The translations under genes and the position numbers were made by a program. Below, piece by piece: positions 1 through 9,172 of a stretch of 64,000 nt of DNA. Source of the DNA: Cherax quadricarinatus (taxonomy: Eukaryota; Arthropoda; Malacostraca; Decapoda; Parastacidae); contig NC_091368.1 in NCBI RefSeq assembly GCF_038502225.1, positions 21,515,485-21,579,484 of the forward strand, read 5' to 3'. Positions within the stretch are counted from its first letter, which is position 1; each line of letters starts with the position of its first letter. The notes under the pieces are model-generated. The model was not told where the DNA came from. It saw only the letters and a program-made list of their open reading frames with translations, and ran no database searches.

Positions 1-262
1 ATTTTTGTTAGATCTAATTTCCCTACTCGGAACAAAAGTTGTCTGGGCAGCTAGAACTATGCTCTGAAAAACATCATATTGGCAACCAACACCACCAACC
101 TGACCCATGGCCAGGTCATCCCAGTTTAGCCCACCCAGGTAATTTCTCATTGCCATGAAATTGGCCAAGCAGAAGTCTGGGACAGAGACTTGATTGCAGT
201 TATCTGCGTAATTCCATGATATATTTAAACTAAGTGATTTGTGATCGCTTTCCCCAAGCTCA
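1..262 (-). mobile_element. Family A LINE fragment, inverted
   Basis: Read on the minus strand, this stretch matches the plus-strand LINE at about 1655-1911 almost base for base at its outer end and with scattered differences further in. It covers the linker between endonuclease and reverse transcriptase of the same CR1-like family. The match fades near 262, where the plus-strand copy begins. The two therefore form an inverted pair about 1.4 kb apart. The fragment continues off the left edge of the window, so its full length is unknown. Confidence 0.85.
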
Positions 263-265
263 CCA

Positions 266-833
266 GCAGTGAGAATGGCAGCCACTTTAAGTGGCAAGTG
301 GTTCACAGTTCAGGACGAAGGAAGATAAGGGGGTTTAACAGAGAAGATGTGAAGGTAGGAAATCAATTCTCTGTTCTCCAGGATGAGTTTACTTCAGTGG
401 TTAGTGAGGTTAAAGATATCACTGACTCCCCTGCTAATCAAGGTAAGAATATTCTAATTGTAGGAGATTCTCAGGTAAGATATATGGACCGTGCTTTTTG
501 TAACAAAGATAGGAAGGTCAAACAGAGGGAGTGCCTCCCAGGAGCTGGTGTTGGCGACATAGTCAGTGGTACAGGTCAGCCATAGTAGTAGTCAGGTCTA
601 AGGGAGGAATCCCAATCATATGTAGCATCTTGCCTAGAAAAGGAATGGGCAATGAATGGATGTCTATGGCAATTGGTATAAATTGCTGGCTAGACAGGTA
701 CTGCAAGGAACTTGCAATCCCATTCATTGATAACTGGGACAAATTCTATGGCAAACATGATATGTATGCAAGGGATGGGGTTCATCTCTCTGGGGCTGGA
801 GTGGTTGCATTAGCCAATTCGATTGAGGGGTAA
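266..833 (+). pseudogene. LINE ORF1 with SGNH/GDSL esterase-like domain
   Basis: Two overlapping frames, 241-585 and 531-833, carry the two halves of one domain. The first has ILIVGDSQ (GDS at 463-471), which fits block I of SGNH hydrolases with the nucleophile Ser. The second ends in DGVHLSGAG (Asp at 774-776, His at 783-785), which fits the Asp-x-x-His block V. CR1-type LINEs are known to carry an esterase domain in ORF1. The frame changes between about 531 and 585, so the domain cannot be made as one chain. The ORF probably began further upstream, where the inverted fragment now sits. Confidence 0.75.
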
Positions 834-876
834 TTGATGACTTGTCTAGGACTTTAAACTGATAGATTATAGGGGT

Positions 877-2087
877 ATGGGTGTTAGTGAGAAACAATCA
901 GGCTGCAGTATTAAGGTCGAAAACAGCAGATATTACCGGCATACCTCTGGGATATGTTTAAAAGCCAATATTCAAAATAAAGTTGCTAGTAAAGGCAAAG
1001 CAATTGTTCAACAAACAATGAGAGATAGTAGAGGGCAACGAGTGACTTGCCCCTTTAAGGTTTTCTATACAAATAGTAGGAGTCTAAGATATAAGATAGA
1101 TGAGCTAAGATTACTTGCAAGTGCAGGTAATATAGATATTATTGCTATAACAGAGACAAGGTTCAACCTGAAAGATAGAGAAATGCCTTCTGAATGCAAC
1201 ATACAGGGTTATAAACTATTCCACACTGATAGTCAACAGGAAGGGTGATGGAGTGGCGATGTAAGTCAGATAAAATTTAAATTGTCTTAGATATGATATA
1301 AGATTAGAAACATTAGACACAGAATCTGTTTGGCTAGTTTCTCGAAGGTCGTGACAAATTAATTTTGGGTGTGATTTATAGGCCCCCCAAACCTTGATAG
1401 GGAGTGCAGGAAGCTTTTATGGGACAAAATTCATAAGGCATCTGGATATGAAAATGTTGTATTAATGGGAGATTTTAATTTTAGACAAATTGATTGGAAC
1501 AATGTGACAGGAAATCTTGTTTCAGAAATCTTGATACAGATCAGGATTTCTTTTTTAAACAGTTTGTGACAGAACCAACTAGAGGAAACAATCTACTTGA
1601 CTTGGTTCTTGCCAATAAAGAATCACTAATTATTAATCTTGAGGTTAATCATGAGCTTGGGGAAAGCAATCACAAATCACTTAGTTTCAATATATCATGG
1701 AATGATCCTGATAAATACAATCAAATCTCTGTTCCAGACTTTCGCTTGGCCGATTTCATGGGACTGAAAAATTACCTGGGTGGTCTAAATTGGGATGTCC
1801 TGACTATGGGTCAGGTAGGTGATCTTGGTTGCCAACATGATGTTTTTCAGAGCATAGTTCTAGCTGCCCAGACAACTTTTGTTCCGAGTAGGGAAATTAG
1901 ATCTAACAAAAATGATCCCAAATGGATGAACAATAGAGTAAAACATATCATTGGTCAAAAGAGAGGCATATATAGGCGTGTCAAAAAAGGGAATGGGCAG
2001 TTAAAAAAATCAATATATTCAATTAAAGCAAGAAATAAAAGAAGAAAAGCAAAAAGGGATTATGAGGCTAAGGTCGCAAGAGATTGA
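877..2087 (+). pseudogene. LINE ORF2, apurinic endonuclease part
   Basis: The frame from 877 carries FYTNSRSLRYKIDELR and IDIIAITETRF (about 1060-1160), the N-terminal strands and catalytic Glu of an APE-type endonuclease. It stops at 1248. The middle of the domain is frameshifted: 'GDFNF' can be read near 1470. The frame from 1494 resumes with a conserved EN tail (NNLLDLVLANKESLI, then GESNHKSLSF, where an Asp-His pair is expected) and a basic linker to the reverse transcriptase (YRRVKKGNGQLKKS and KARNKRRKAKRDYEAKV). The protein would nick target DNA to prime reverse transcription. At least two frameshifts make it inactive. Confidence 0.8.
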
Positions 2088-2303
2088 AAGACTAACCCAA
2101 CAGGGTTCTTTCAGGTATACAGAAGTTAGATTAGGGACAAAGTAGCCACACTTAAGAGTAACTCACGTCAGATCACTGACAGTGATAAGGATGTGTGTGA
2201 AATTTTTCAATACTTTCTCTGTTTTTACCCAGGAAAATACTAGCAAAATCCCAGAAATAATAATTATGTAGAACAGGACAATAATAAAGTATGCACAATT
2301 GCA

Positions 2304-3702
2304 GTGATTAGTGACATGGTCCTCAGACAAATAGAGAAATTAAAAGCTAAGAAATCCCCAGGCCCTGATGAACTGTTTGCAAGGGTGTTAAAAGAATGCA
2401 AGGAGGAACTTAGCATACCTTTGGCTAATCTTTTCAACATATCACTACAAACTGGCATAGTGCCTGATAAGTGGAAAATGGCAAATGTAATACCTATTTA
2501 CAAGGCAGATGACAGGTCCTTAGCTTTGAACTATAGACCAATAAGCCTTACCTCCATTGTGGGAAAATTTATGGAATCAATTGCCAAAGCAATTTGTAGC
2601 TATCTTGAAAGGCATAAACTGATTAATGAACCTCAGCATGGTTTTACAAAGGGGCTTTCCTGTCTTACGAATTTACTTTCTTCACTAAGATACTTGAGGA
2701 GGTAGATCATGGTATTGAATACGATATTGCGTATATGGACTTTAACAAGGCTTTCGAAAGAGTTCGACATCAAAGGCTATTGAGGAGACTTAAGGCACAC
2801 GGAATAAGAAAAAAATTTTCCTGGGTAGAGGCATGGTTGACAAATAGGCAGCAGAGAGTTTGCATAAATGGGGAGAAATCAGAATGGAGGCACATTACAA
2901 GTGGTGTTCCACAGGGATCAGTGTTGGGTCCCTTGTTGTTCACAATCTACATAAAGGGCACAGATGAGGGAATAAATAGTGGCATAAGCAAATTTGTTGA
3001 TGGCACCAAAATAGGCTGTCCAATTCATTCTAATGAGGACATTAGAGCACTCCAGGATGATTTGAATAGACTGATGCAGTGGCCGGAGAAGTGGCATATG
3101 CAGTTTAATATAGACAAATGCAAAGTTCTAAATGTTGGACAGAAAAATAACCATGCCGCATATAAACTAAATGTAGATCTTAATATTACGAATTGCGAAA
3201 AGATTTAGTTCTGGTTAGCAGTAATCTGAAACCAAGACAATAATGCATAAGTGTTTGCAATAAAGCTAACAGAATTCTTGGTTTCATATCAAGAAGTATA
3301 AATAATAGAAGTCCTCAGGTTGTTCTTCAACTCTATACATCTTTGGTTAGGTCTCATTTACATTATACTGTGCAGTTTTGGTTACTGTATTACAGAATGG
3401 ATATAAATGCACTGGAAAACATACAAAGGAGCATGACAAAGTTGATCCCATGCATCAGAAGTCTTCCCTATGAGAATAGACTGAGGGCCCTGAATCTGCA
3501 CTCTCTCGAAAGGCGTAAAATTAGGGGGGATATGATTGAGGTGTATAAATGGAAAACAGGAATTAATGAGGGGGATGTAAATAGCGTGCTAAAAATATCT
3601 AGCCTAGACAGGACTCACAGCATTGGCTTTAAATTGGAAAAATTCAGATTCAGGAAGGATATAGGAAAGCACTGGTTTGGTAATAGAGTTGTGGATGAGT
3701 AG
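2304..3702 (+). pseudogene. LINE ORF2, reverse transcriptase and C-terminal domain
   Basis: Reverse transcriptase motifs appear in order: KKSPGPDEL, NVIPIYK, NYRPISLTS, QHGFTKG (frame 2304-2705), then MDFNKAFERVRH, GVPQGSVLGPLLF (frame 2735-3208), and a C-terminal segment with LERRKIRGDMIEVYK (3343-3702). The catalytic motif is KFVDGTK where F-A-D-D is expected, so one active-site Asp has become Gly. The frame is also broken near 2705 and 3208. The C-terminal DMIEVYK and FRKDIGKHWFGNRVV block recurs in the fragment at the right edge of the window. Confidence 0.85.
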
Positions 3703-3952
3703 AACAAACTCCCCACTACTGTCATAGAAGCTAAGATGTTGTGTAGTTTTAAAAATAGGTTGGGCTAAATACATGAGTGGGTGTGGGTGGGTGTGAGTTG
3801 GACCTGACTAGCTTGTGCTACTAGGTCTGATGCCGTGCTCCTCCCTTAAGTGACGTGTCTGACTTCACTAGGTTAAGGGAATTGGACCTGCCTCGCACAG
3901 GCCAGTAGGCCTGTTGCAGTGTTCCTTCTTTCTTATGTTCTTATTAGTAGCA

Positions 3953-4454
3953 GAATGCCCGGTCTGACCATAGCAGTCCATGCTGCAGCCATCCTCGCTC
4001 TCTCCTTAACTGCAAAGAGGCGCACCCTGCCTCTTCTCGCTGTTGCCTGAGCTTAAGAGAAAGGGAGATCTGTTGTCCTCAAGAGAAAGAGACCTCTTAC
4101 ACTATGGCGGTCTTCCATCTCCGCCTCCACGGCTCTTATTCCAGGTAATATAGTCAGCACTAAGCGCTAAACCCACCAGGGTCATACAGCACTGCTTGGT
4201 AAAGGTTAACAATTTTCTTTACAAATTTGGACCTCATGGGCTTTATTGTATCATTTTGGCATGACTTTAAAAACGTCTTGAACCTTAGAAAACATTTTGT
4301 ATGAAACTAATACTGTCGTCCACAGAACTATGTTGAGTGTTCTTATGGACACTAAACTTGTATGTTCTGAGAGCTGAGAATACTAAAGATGGCAGTTATT
4401 AAAGACTGTCTCCTCTAGTTTATAAGACAATTACGGAACCAAGTTTTGTTTTGT
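3953..4454. other. Gene-free stretch with one LINE-tail relic
   Basis: No coding potential is seen. At 4152-4195 there is a minus-strand relic of the family B tail (agcgctaaaccc...tcatacagc). The rest shows no repeat or gene signal that I recognise. It lies downstream of the alkaline phosphatase gene. Confidence 0.5.
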
Positions 4455-4467
4455 TTCACTCGGCAAA

Positions 4468-4624
4468 TTATTATAATCATGGGGAGCGCTAAACCCGTAG
4501 GATTATACAACGCTCATGGAGGGGATGGAAGGTAATCAGGCTCAATTCAGGGAACCAGAGCACAGATCCAATTCCCTAGATCAAGAGCCCCTCGCCAGCA
4601 TCGAGGAGCCTCCCTTGAGGGAGA
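4468..4624 (-). mobile_element. Short LINE-derived element with target-site duplication
   Basis: This is a 157-bp minus-strand copy of the family at 13880-14043 and 18369-18537. Its head resembles the 5' end of LINE B and its tail carries the AGCGCT stem and an ATA-rich end shared with the 3' end of LINE B. It is flanked by TTCACTCGGCAAA (4455-4467) and TTCACTCGACAAA (4625-4637), a 13-bp target-site duplication with one mismatch. It has no coding capacity and probably moves with LINE B-type enzymes. Confidence 0.85.
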
Positions 4625-4826
4625 TTCACTCGACAAAACTGGCTCATATCACGCTGGAAGTCTTAACTTCCAGTCTGGTGGAATGCGAGTTAGGAACAAT
4701 AAGATAAGCTAGTGCTAAAAGTTATCACATGGAAACCAATGATTCCAAGTTTATTAAACAATGTAATATACTGGGAAATTTGTATTAACCCTAAAGTTAT
4801 GGGGTACCATTCTTAAAACATCAGCT

Positions 4827-4873
4827 GCTCTGTATAACCCTTGTGGCTTAGCGCTTCTTTTTGATTATAATAA
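4827..4873 (+). mobile_element. 47-bp LINE 3'-tail insertion
   Basis: Only the last 47 bp of a family B type 3' end is present (tgtataacccttgtggctta, then gcgcttctttttgattataa). It sits between perfect 14-bp copies of TTAAAACATCAGCT at 4813-4826 and 4874-4887. A perfect duplication around a bare tail is the expected product of target-primed reverse transcription that stopped almost at once. Confidence 0.9.
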
Positions 4874-4887
4874 TTAAAACATCAGCT

Positions 4888-5639
4888 ATTATTTATACAA
4901 GCCATATAGATGAGAGATTGTTATTACAATAATATTTACACTCTCAACCTTCTTCAAAGAGAAGTAAAGTAGTAGTCACATTTATTTTTCATAACATTAC
5001 ATGTTGTTACATAATACATGGAAAAGCCAACACTTATACAATGGATTTCAGGAAGACTTGAGGTTAAACATATATTAAGGTAGATATAGAATAGGACTGT
5101 TACTTAAATGTTCATGAAAATTAAATGAAGTTTTATGGAGTTAAGAGAAGTACAATGATTGTTCTAGGTAATAACTTAAGTTTTAAAACATACAGAGACA
5201 AGAAATTTGAGTACAATGACATTTAAAGTTATAATTCATGCAATAACTTGTTACAAATTATATATATTTAATAAATTAAGTGCAACTCTGATTTGTGTAA
5301 AAACACTTGAGTGCTACATGAGCTGGTGCACCAGTGTTGATAGTATGAAACTCAACAGCAGAGGCTTTCACAAGTTGTCACACAGATGCCAAGACTGGGA
5401 ACTGTTTATATAGCACTTACCAAAGGTACTTGCTCAAGCCCATAACGGCATGAGCCTTTTCCTAGCTACAGTCCACGAGTGTTGAAAATTTAAAGTTGAT
5501 CTCATGAGACTCTCAGGTTATAAATGAAAACCCTGGAGGATGTGAAAATTTCAAGCAATCACTGTAAAATACCCTTTTGGGGATGCCTAAGAAGTAAAAT
5601 GAAAAAAGGCGTGAGTAGCTAGTCCAGGCTGGGATGGGA
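4888..5639 (-). other. Probable 3' untranslated and downstream region of alkaline phosphatase
   Basis: This AT-rich stretch follows the stop codon of the alkaline phosphatase on the minus strand. No ORF of interest is seen. The extent of the transcript is an inference; a candidate poly(A) signal lies at 4981-4986. Confidence 0.5.
4981..4986 (-). promoter_or_regulatory. Candidate polyadenylation signal
   Basis: TTTATT on the plus strand reads AATAAA on the minus strand, about 650 bp after the alkaline phosphatase stop. It is the clearest hexamer in this position, but the sequence alone cannot show that it is used. Confidence 0.35.
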
Positions 5640-5917
5640 CTAGGAGTGTGTAGCCGAGGTCTTGAAGTGCAATGCACGCCTCTTCAGGTCTTTGACGTGG
5701 ACGTGGCTGTCAGTGGTACTTTCCTCGGGGTTGCTGTCGAGGTTGTCAACAGTGGTTTCCTCGGGGTCACTGACGGTAATAGTGTTACTTTCCAAGGGGT
5801 CTATTTCTGGGGACTGAACACAGTTTGTTGCGTATGGCCCAATACATGCAGAGAGGGCCATGACATGGGCCACGTAGGTCTGCTCGTGTGTGCGATGGAA
5901 TAAGTGGCTCATGGGAC
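5640..5917 (-). CDS. ALP: Alkaline phosphatase, last coding exon
   Basis: The exon begins at 5917 after a good acceptor (tttaccgttccatag on the minus strand) and completes a Gly codon split with the exon ending at 20719. It reads [20 protein letters not shown], then [13 protein letters not shown], and stops at 5640-5642. This matches the C-terminal end of the alkaline phosphatase domain (human relatives read GPQAHLVHGVQEQTF here). The enzyme hydrolyses phosphate monoesters outside the cell with two zinc and one magnesium ion. After the last Cys comes a tail of about 50 residues rich in Glu, Asp, Ser and Thr, with no hydrophobic segment. So no GPI-anchor signal is visible; a secreted form, or an alternative last exon, is possible. 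Confidence 0.92.
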
Positions 5918-6537
5918 CTATGGAACGGTAAAGAAATGAAACGATTATATTAGGACAGATGGTCTCCCATTCTCAAAATATCCTAATATTTTCGAAAATA
6001 TCTGTAGTATATCGGATATGAAAACATACGACAGACAAATAATCTAGAAACTCGGTATTTACAAAATACAACTGAACCTGTTGGGGTTTGTGATAACTAT
6101 GACAAACATGATAATAAACAGATTTCATACAAACTTGATTCACAATTTACATACTTTTAATTGGTTATATAAAAAGATGATTTTGGAAAGATACATACAA
6201 GCACAGTTCAAGAATTATTTTTACAAATACTGTTCAAAATGGTTATATACACACGTGGTTCAGACATGTTACAGTGCTCGATACAGTGAACTACTGGTCA
6301 AAATAGACGATATATATAGCTTTTACATGTAATAAACAAATAAAGCACAACATGTAAAACATACAAAGTAAGAGCACATTTTAAATGTCACAAGCAAAGT
6401 AATGGCTGGTGATTTGGTCCCTCAAACCCCAGCAGTTACCACAAAAGTATTGCACTGTATCACACACAGCTCGCTCATGGGACTCCTGTGTTCAACCTGT
6501 CAGTCACCAGCTCCTACCACACAGTTACAGCTAATAT
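5918..6537 (-). other. Alkaline phosphatase intron, part next to last exon
   Basis: The first bases are the polypyrimidine tract and AG of the acceptor for the last exon. The rest is AT-rich, with no gene or repeat that I recognise. It ends in the target-site copy (6527-6537) of the LINE B insertion. Confidence 0.7.
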
Positions 6538-7215
6538 CCTCTTCAAGGGGGGCTCCTTGGCGTGGTGAAGAGGCTCTTGGTCTAAGGAATTAGACCTGTC
6601 GGTCTCCTTCCTCAGACCGAACCTAATTACCCCCCAATCCCCCCTTCCCTATCCCATCCTCCCCACCCCTCCCTTTTGCCCTTCCTCTTTTTGGCCTTTG
6701 GGATTTTTCCCACAGGCACACTAGTTCATAGGTAGGGGGAAGGGTACCGGGGTCCATCCCATTCCGTTGAGGTTCTTGGCGGTGGCGTAGTTTGCTGTGG
6801 GATCTGGATCGCCTGGGGATGTCCCGATCCCTCTCCGGTATCCCGGACGGTGGCTTTGGGTGTCTTTCGGGCGATGGGTGTATCTCTGGAAGCCACCTTT
6901 CAGATTCCGGGGGTGGTGGCCGAAGGAGGTATCCGGCCACCCTCTCTTTTGTCCACCAAGGTAGCTCGGCAGATGTGAAGTTGCTATCCCAGATTGCTGG
7001 TTTACTGGCATGAAGGGTAGGGTATGGCACGGGTTCCATGCTGCATCTGCACTACTTGCGGTGCTGAGGTCCTCTTGGGTGTGGAGGGAGATTTCTGGCC
7101 CTTTCATTCCTCCTAGGAACTATCCCTCCCCAGTCCCCCCTTTTTTTATTCTTTTTTTTTCTTTTTATTTTCTTTTTTTTTTCTTAAAAAAAAGAAAGAA
7201 AGAAGTAACCTAACC
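6538..7215 (+). promoter_or_regulatory. 5' leader of LINE B
   Basis: The first 95 bp or so (ctcttcaag...taattacc) can be aligned with the head of the short elements at 4468-4624, 13880-14043 and 18369-18537. It is followed by GC-rich sequence and then by pyrimidine and A tracts at 7138-7200, just before the ORF1 ATG at 7216. Full-length LINEs of this kind normally have an internal promoter here, but no core promoter motif can be assigned with confidence. Confidence 0.55.
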
Positions 7216-9128
7216 ATGGAGTCCCAAATCCATGACCCTGCTACCCCCAGGCCCCTTATTGTTACCGCACCATGTTCTGACCTCGTCTCGTCTTTTGGCC
7301 ACTCTTTGGACACTCCTAAGGCCCCAGTACCTCTTGCTGGTGCTGTTTCCTCACCCGCTTCAGATACCGGGGCTTCCACTGACTCCTTCGGTTTGTCTGA
7401 CCTCCGCTCTCCTTTGACTATGCTTCCGGCCTCTCCCTCTATGGTGCAACGATTTTCGAATCGCCAGCCCGTCTCACGTCGGACCGACTCTGGTCCCACT
7501 TCTAAACACCAACGACAATCTCCTGACGATGTTACTTCATTACCTTCCCATTCTACTTGGAAAAGACCGACTCATCATGCACTCCCTCTCCACACTCAGT
7601 TTTGGACCACACAATGGACTAAATTCTTTACTTTACGACCTACTTCTTCTACTGCCTATCTTTCTGACCATAGTATTGGCAAAGCGCTCCTACGCCACGT
7701 TGGTAGAGATATTTCCTTTCATTCTCTTAAGAGTGGTACACGCATCATCACAGTCCAGAATTCTACCCAAGCTCATGATCTTTCTCTTTCACATATCGAT
7801 ACTATTCCTATCACTATCAAAAAACATCATTCCCTCAATTCTAGTAGTGGTACTGGTATTCTGCCCCATACCATAGTCCAACAGAATTTCCAGACATGTG
7901 GCAATGACATTCTCGAACAGCTGGAACTCCAAGATCTCCCAATTCTCAAGGTAGACACTTATGTTCTTCCCGCCCGCGGGCGAAGACGATATTTGTAATG
8001 TGGCTCGTTTAACTTTTGACAGCCGTGAACTCCCATCCTCTGTTTATTGAGCAGGACATCGGTTACAAGTTCGGAAGGTGATCCCTACACCGCAACAGTG
8101 TAGGAATTGCTGGCGATTTGGCCACCCAGCAAAATATTGGAGATGTATAGCCGAATTCCCAGTCTGTGGTGCAGATGACCATTCTAATACATCTTGCAGT
8201 TGACCTCCCTCTTGCCTTGTCATGAGGCTCACCCTTCGTACTTTCGCCGTTGCCAGGTCTACTTAAATGAGCGCTTAGCGCTTCATTTTGATTATAATAA
8301 TAATTCTTAAATGAGCGGGAAATTCGTTGCCTCAAAGAGGCAGAAGGTCTCTTCTTATTCTCGTGTTTCAAAACGTCCCCCCACTTCTGGGGTCCCATCT
8401 TCTGCAGCCTCCTCTGCAGTTGCCAGTCCCATAGTCACTCCTGTATCTAATTCTTTTGTTGTCCTGGGCTCAGACATCCCTACTTCAACACCTCAGTCTG
8501 TCCTCACTTCTTCGTGTTCTCCCTCACAAACCCCGGTATCGACAAGACCTCGTACGACACCTCCTCCCAATTGTCCCTCTACTTCTCAAGAGGTCCATCA
8601 AATCTCCTTTAACCCCTCCTTCCCTTCATCCACCTCCACATTTTACCTTTCCGGTCTCTGTACCTAGGTCTTCCCCTTTCACTGGCTCTGGTACAAGTGT
8701 GGAGGTTCATCCTCCTCCTCGTACTGTGCCTTCCTCCCCTGTCCCCTCCCAAGTTTCTTCCTTTTCAGCCACCTCCTGGGTTTCTGCCTCTTGTCCCCTC
8801 CCACATTTCTCCAGTTCCCTCCACCCTTTCGACCCCCCCCCCTACCTTGGTACAGTCCATTACAGCTCCAACCTTTGCTCAAACTCTTCCTCCTTCCATC
8901 TCCAATATTGTCTCCCATACGACGTCTCTGAATTCTGAAACATTTGAAGCAATCTCTGAATATATTGCAGAGACCAAACCATCAATGGACACTGATCCAC
9001 CCTCTGTTCCTTCTCTTTCCTCTTCTCCATCTGCGCAACTCCTTTCTTCACAACGCACCATTCCTTCGCTACTTGAACGTTTTCCTTTGCCACCGCATGT
9101 GGACTTTTCTAACCCTTCTAGTCCATAG
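7216..9128 (+). pseudogene. LINE B ORF1, gag-like nucleic-acid-binding protein
   Basis: The frame opens with MESQIHDPATPRPL at 7216 and runs to 7998. A frameshift near 7980 moves the reading frame, and a stop follows at 8049. The next part encodes a gag-knuckle region: CRNCWRFGHPAKYWRC, then PVCGADDHSNTSC, then CHEAHPSYFRRC (about 8094-8256). These resemble the three CCHC knuckles of I-type ORF1 proteins, but each lacks at least one Cys. A 32-bp tail insertion with its duplicated target breaks the frame at 8262-8317. The remainder is a Ser/Pro/Thr-rich region in shifting frames, ending at 9128. ORF1 proteins of LINEs coat the RNA and help to deliver it to the target. Confidence 0.8.
8274..8305 (+). 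mobile_element. 32-bp LINE 3'-tail insertion inside ORF1
   Basis: The inserted bases (cttagcgcttcattttgatt, then ataataataatt) are the extreme 3' tail of a family B type element. Perfect 12-bp copies of CTTAAATGAGCG flank them (8262-8273 and 8306-8317). Reading across the site without the insertion, the ORF1 frame is continuous (YLNER on the left, EIRCLKE on the right). The 44 added bases shift the frame, so this insertion came after ORF1 was formed. Confidence 0.9.
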
Positions 9129-9172
9129 GTACCCTTACTTGCGGATTTCAGGTATCTTTATCGTTGCCAATC

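Larger units (their letters stand above)
263..3952 (+). mobile_element. Family A non-LTR retrotransposon (CR1-like), decayed
   Basis: The order of domains is an esterase-like ORF1, an APE-type endonuclease, a reverse transcriptase and a C-terminal tail domain, followed by a 3' region ending near 'tcttatgttctta'. This order is that of CR1-superfamily LINEs. All reading frames are broken by stops and frameshifts, and the polymerase active site is mutated, so it is a dead copy. The same 3' end recurs at 20492-20560, and fragments of the family lie at 1-262, 18690-20560 and 27402-27615. The clade assignment is an inference from domain order and motifs, not from a tree. Confidence 0.85.

Noticed and set aside
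5634..5903. Plus-strand ORF of 89 codons
   Set aside because: It is the antisense shadow of the last alkaline phosphatase exon.
6623..7499. Overlapping minus- and plus-strand ORFs in the LINE B leader
   Set aside because: GC-rich, Pro/Arg/Gly-rich shadows on both strands in a 5' untranslated region; no domain.
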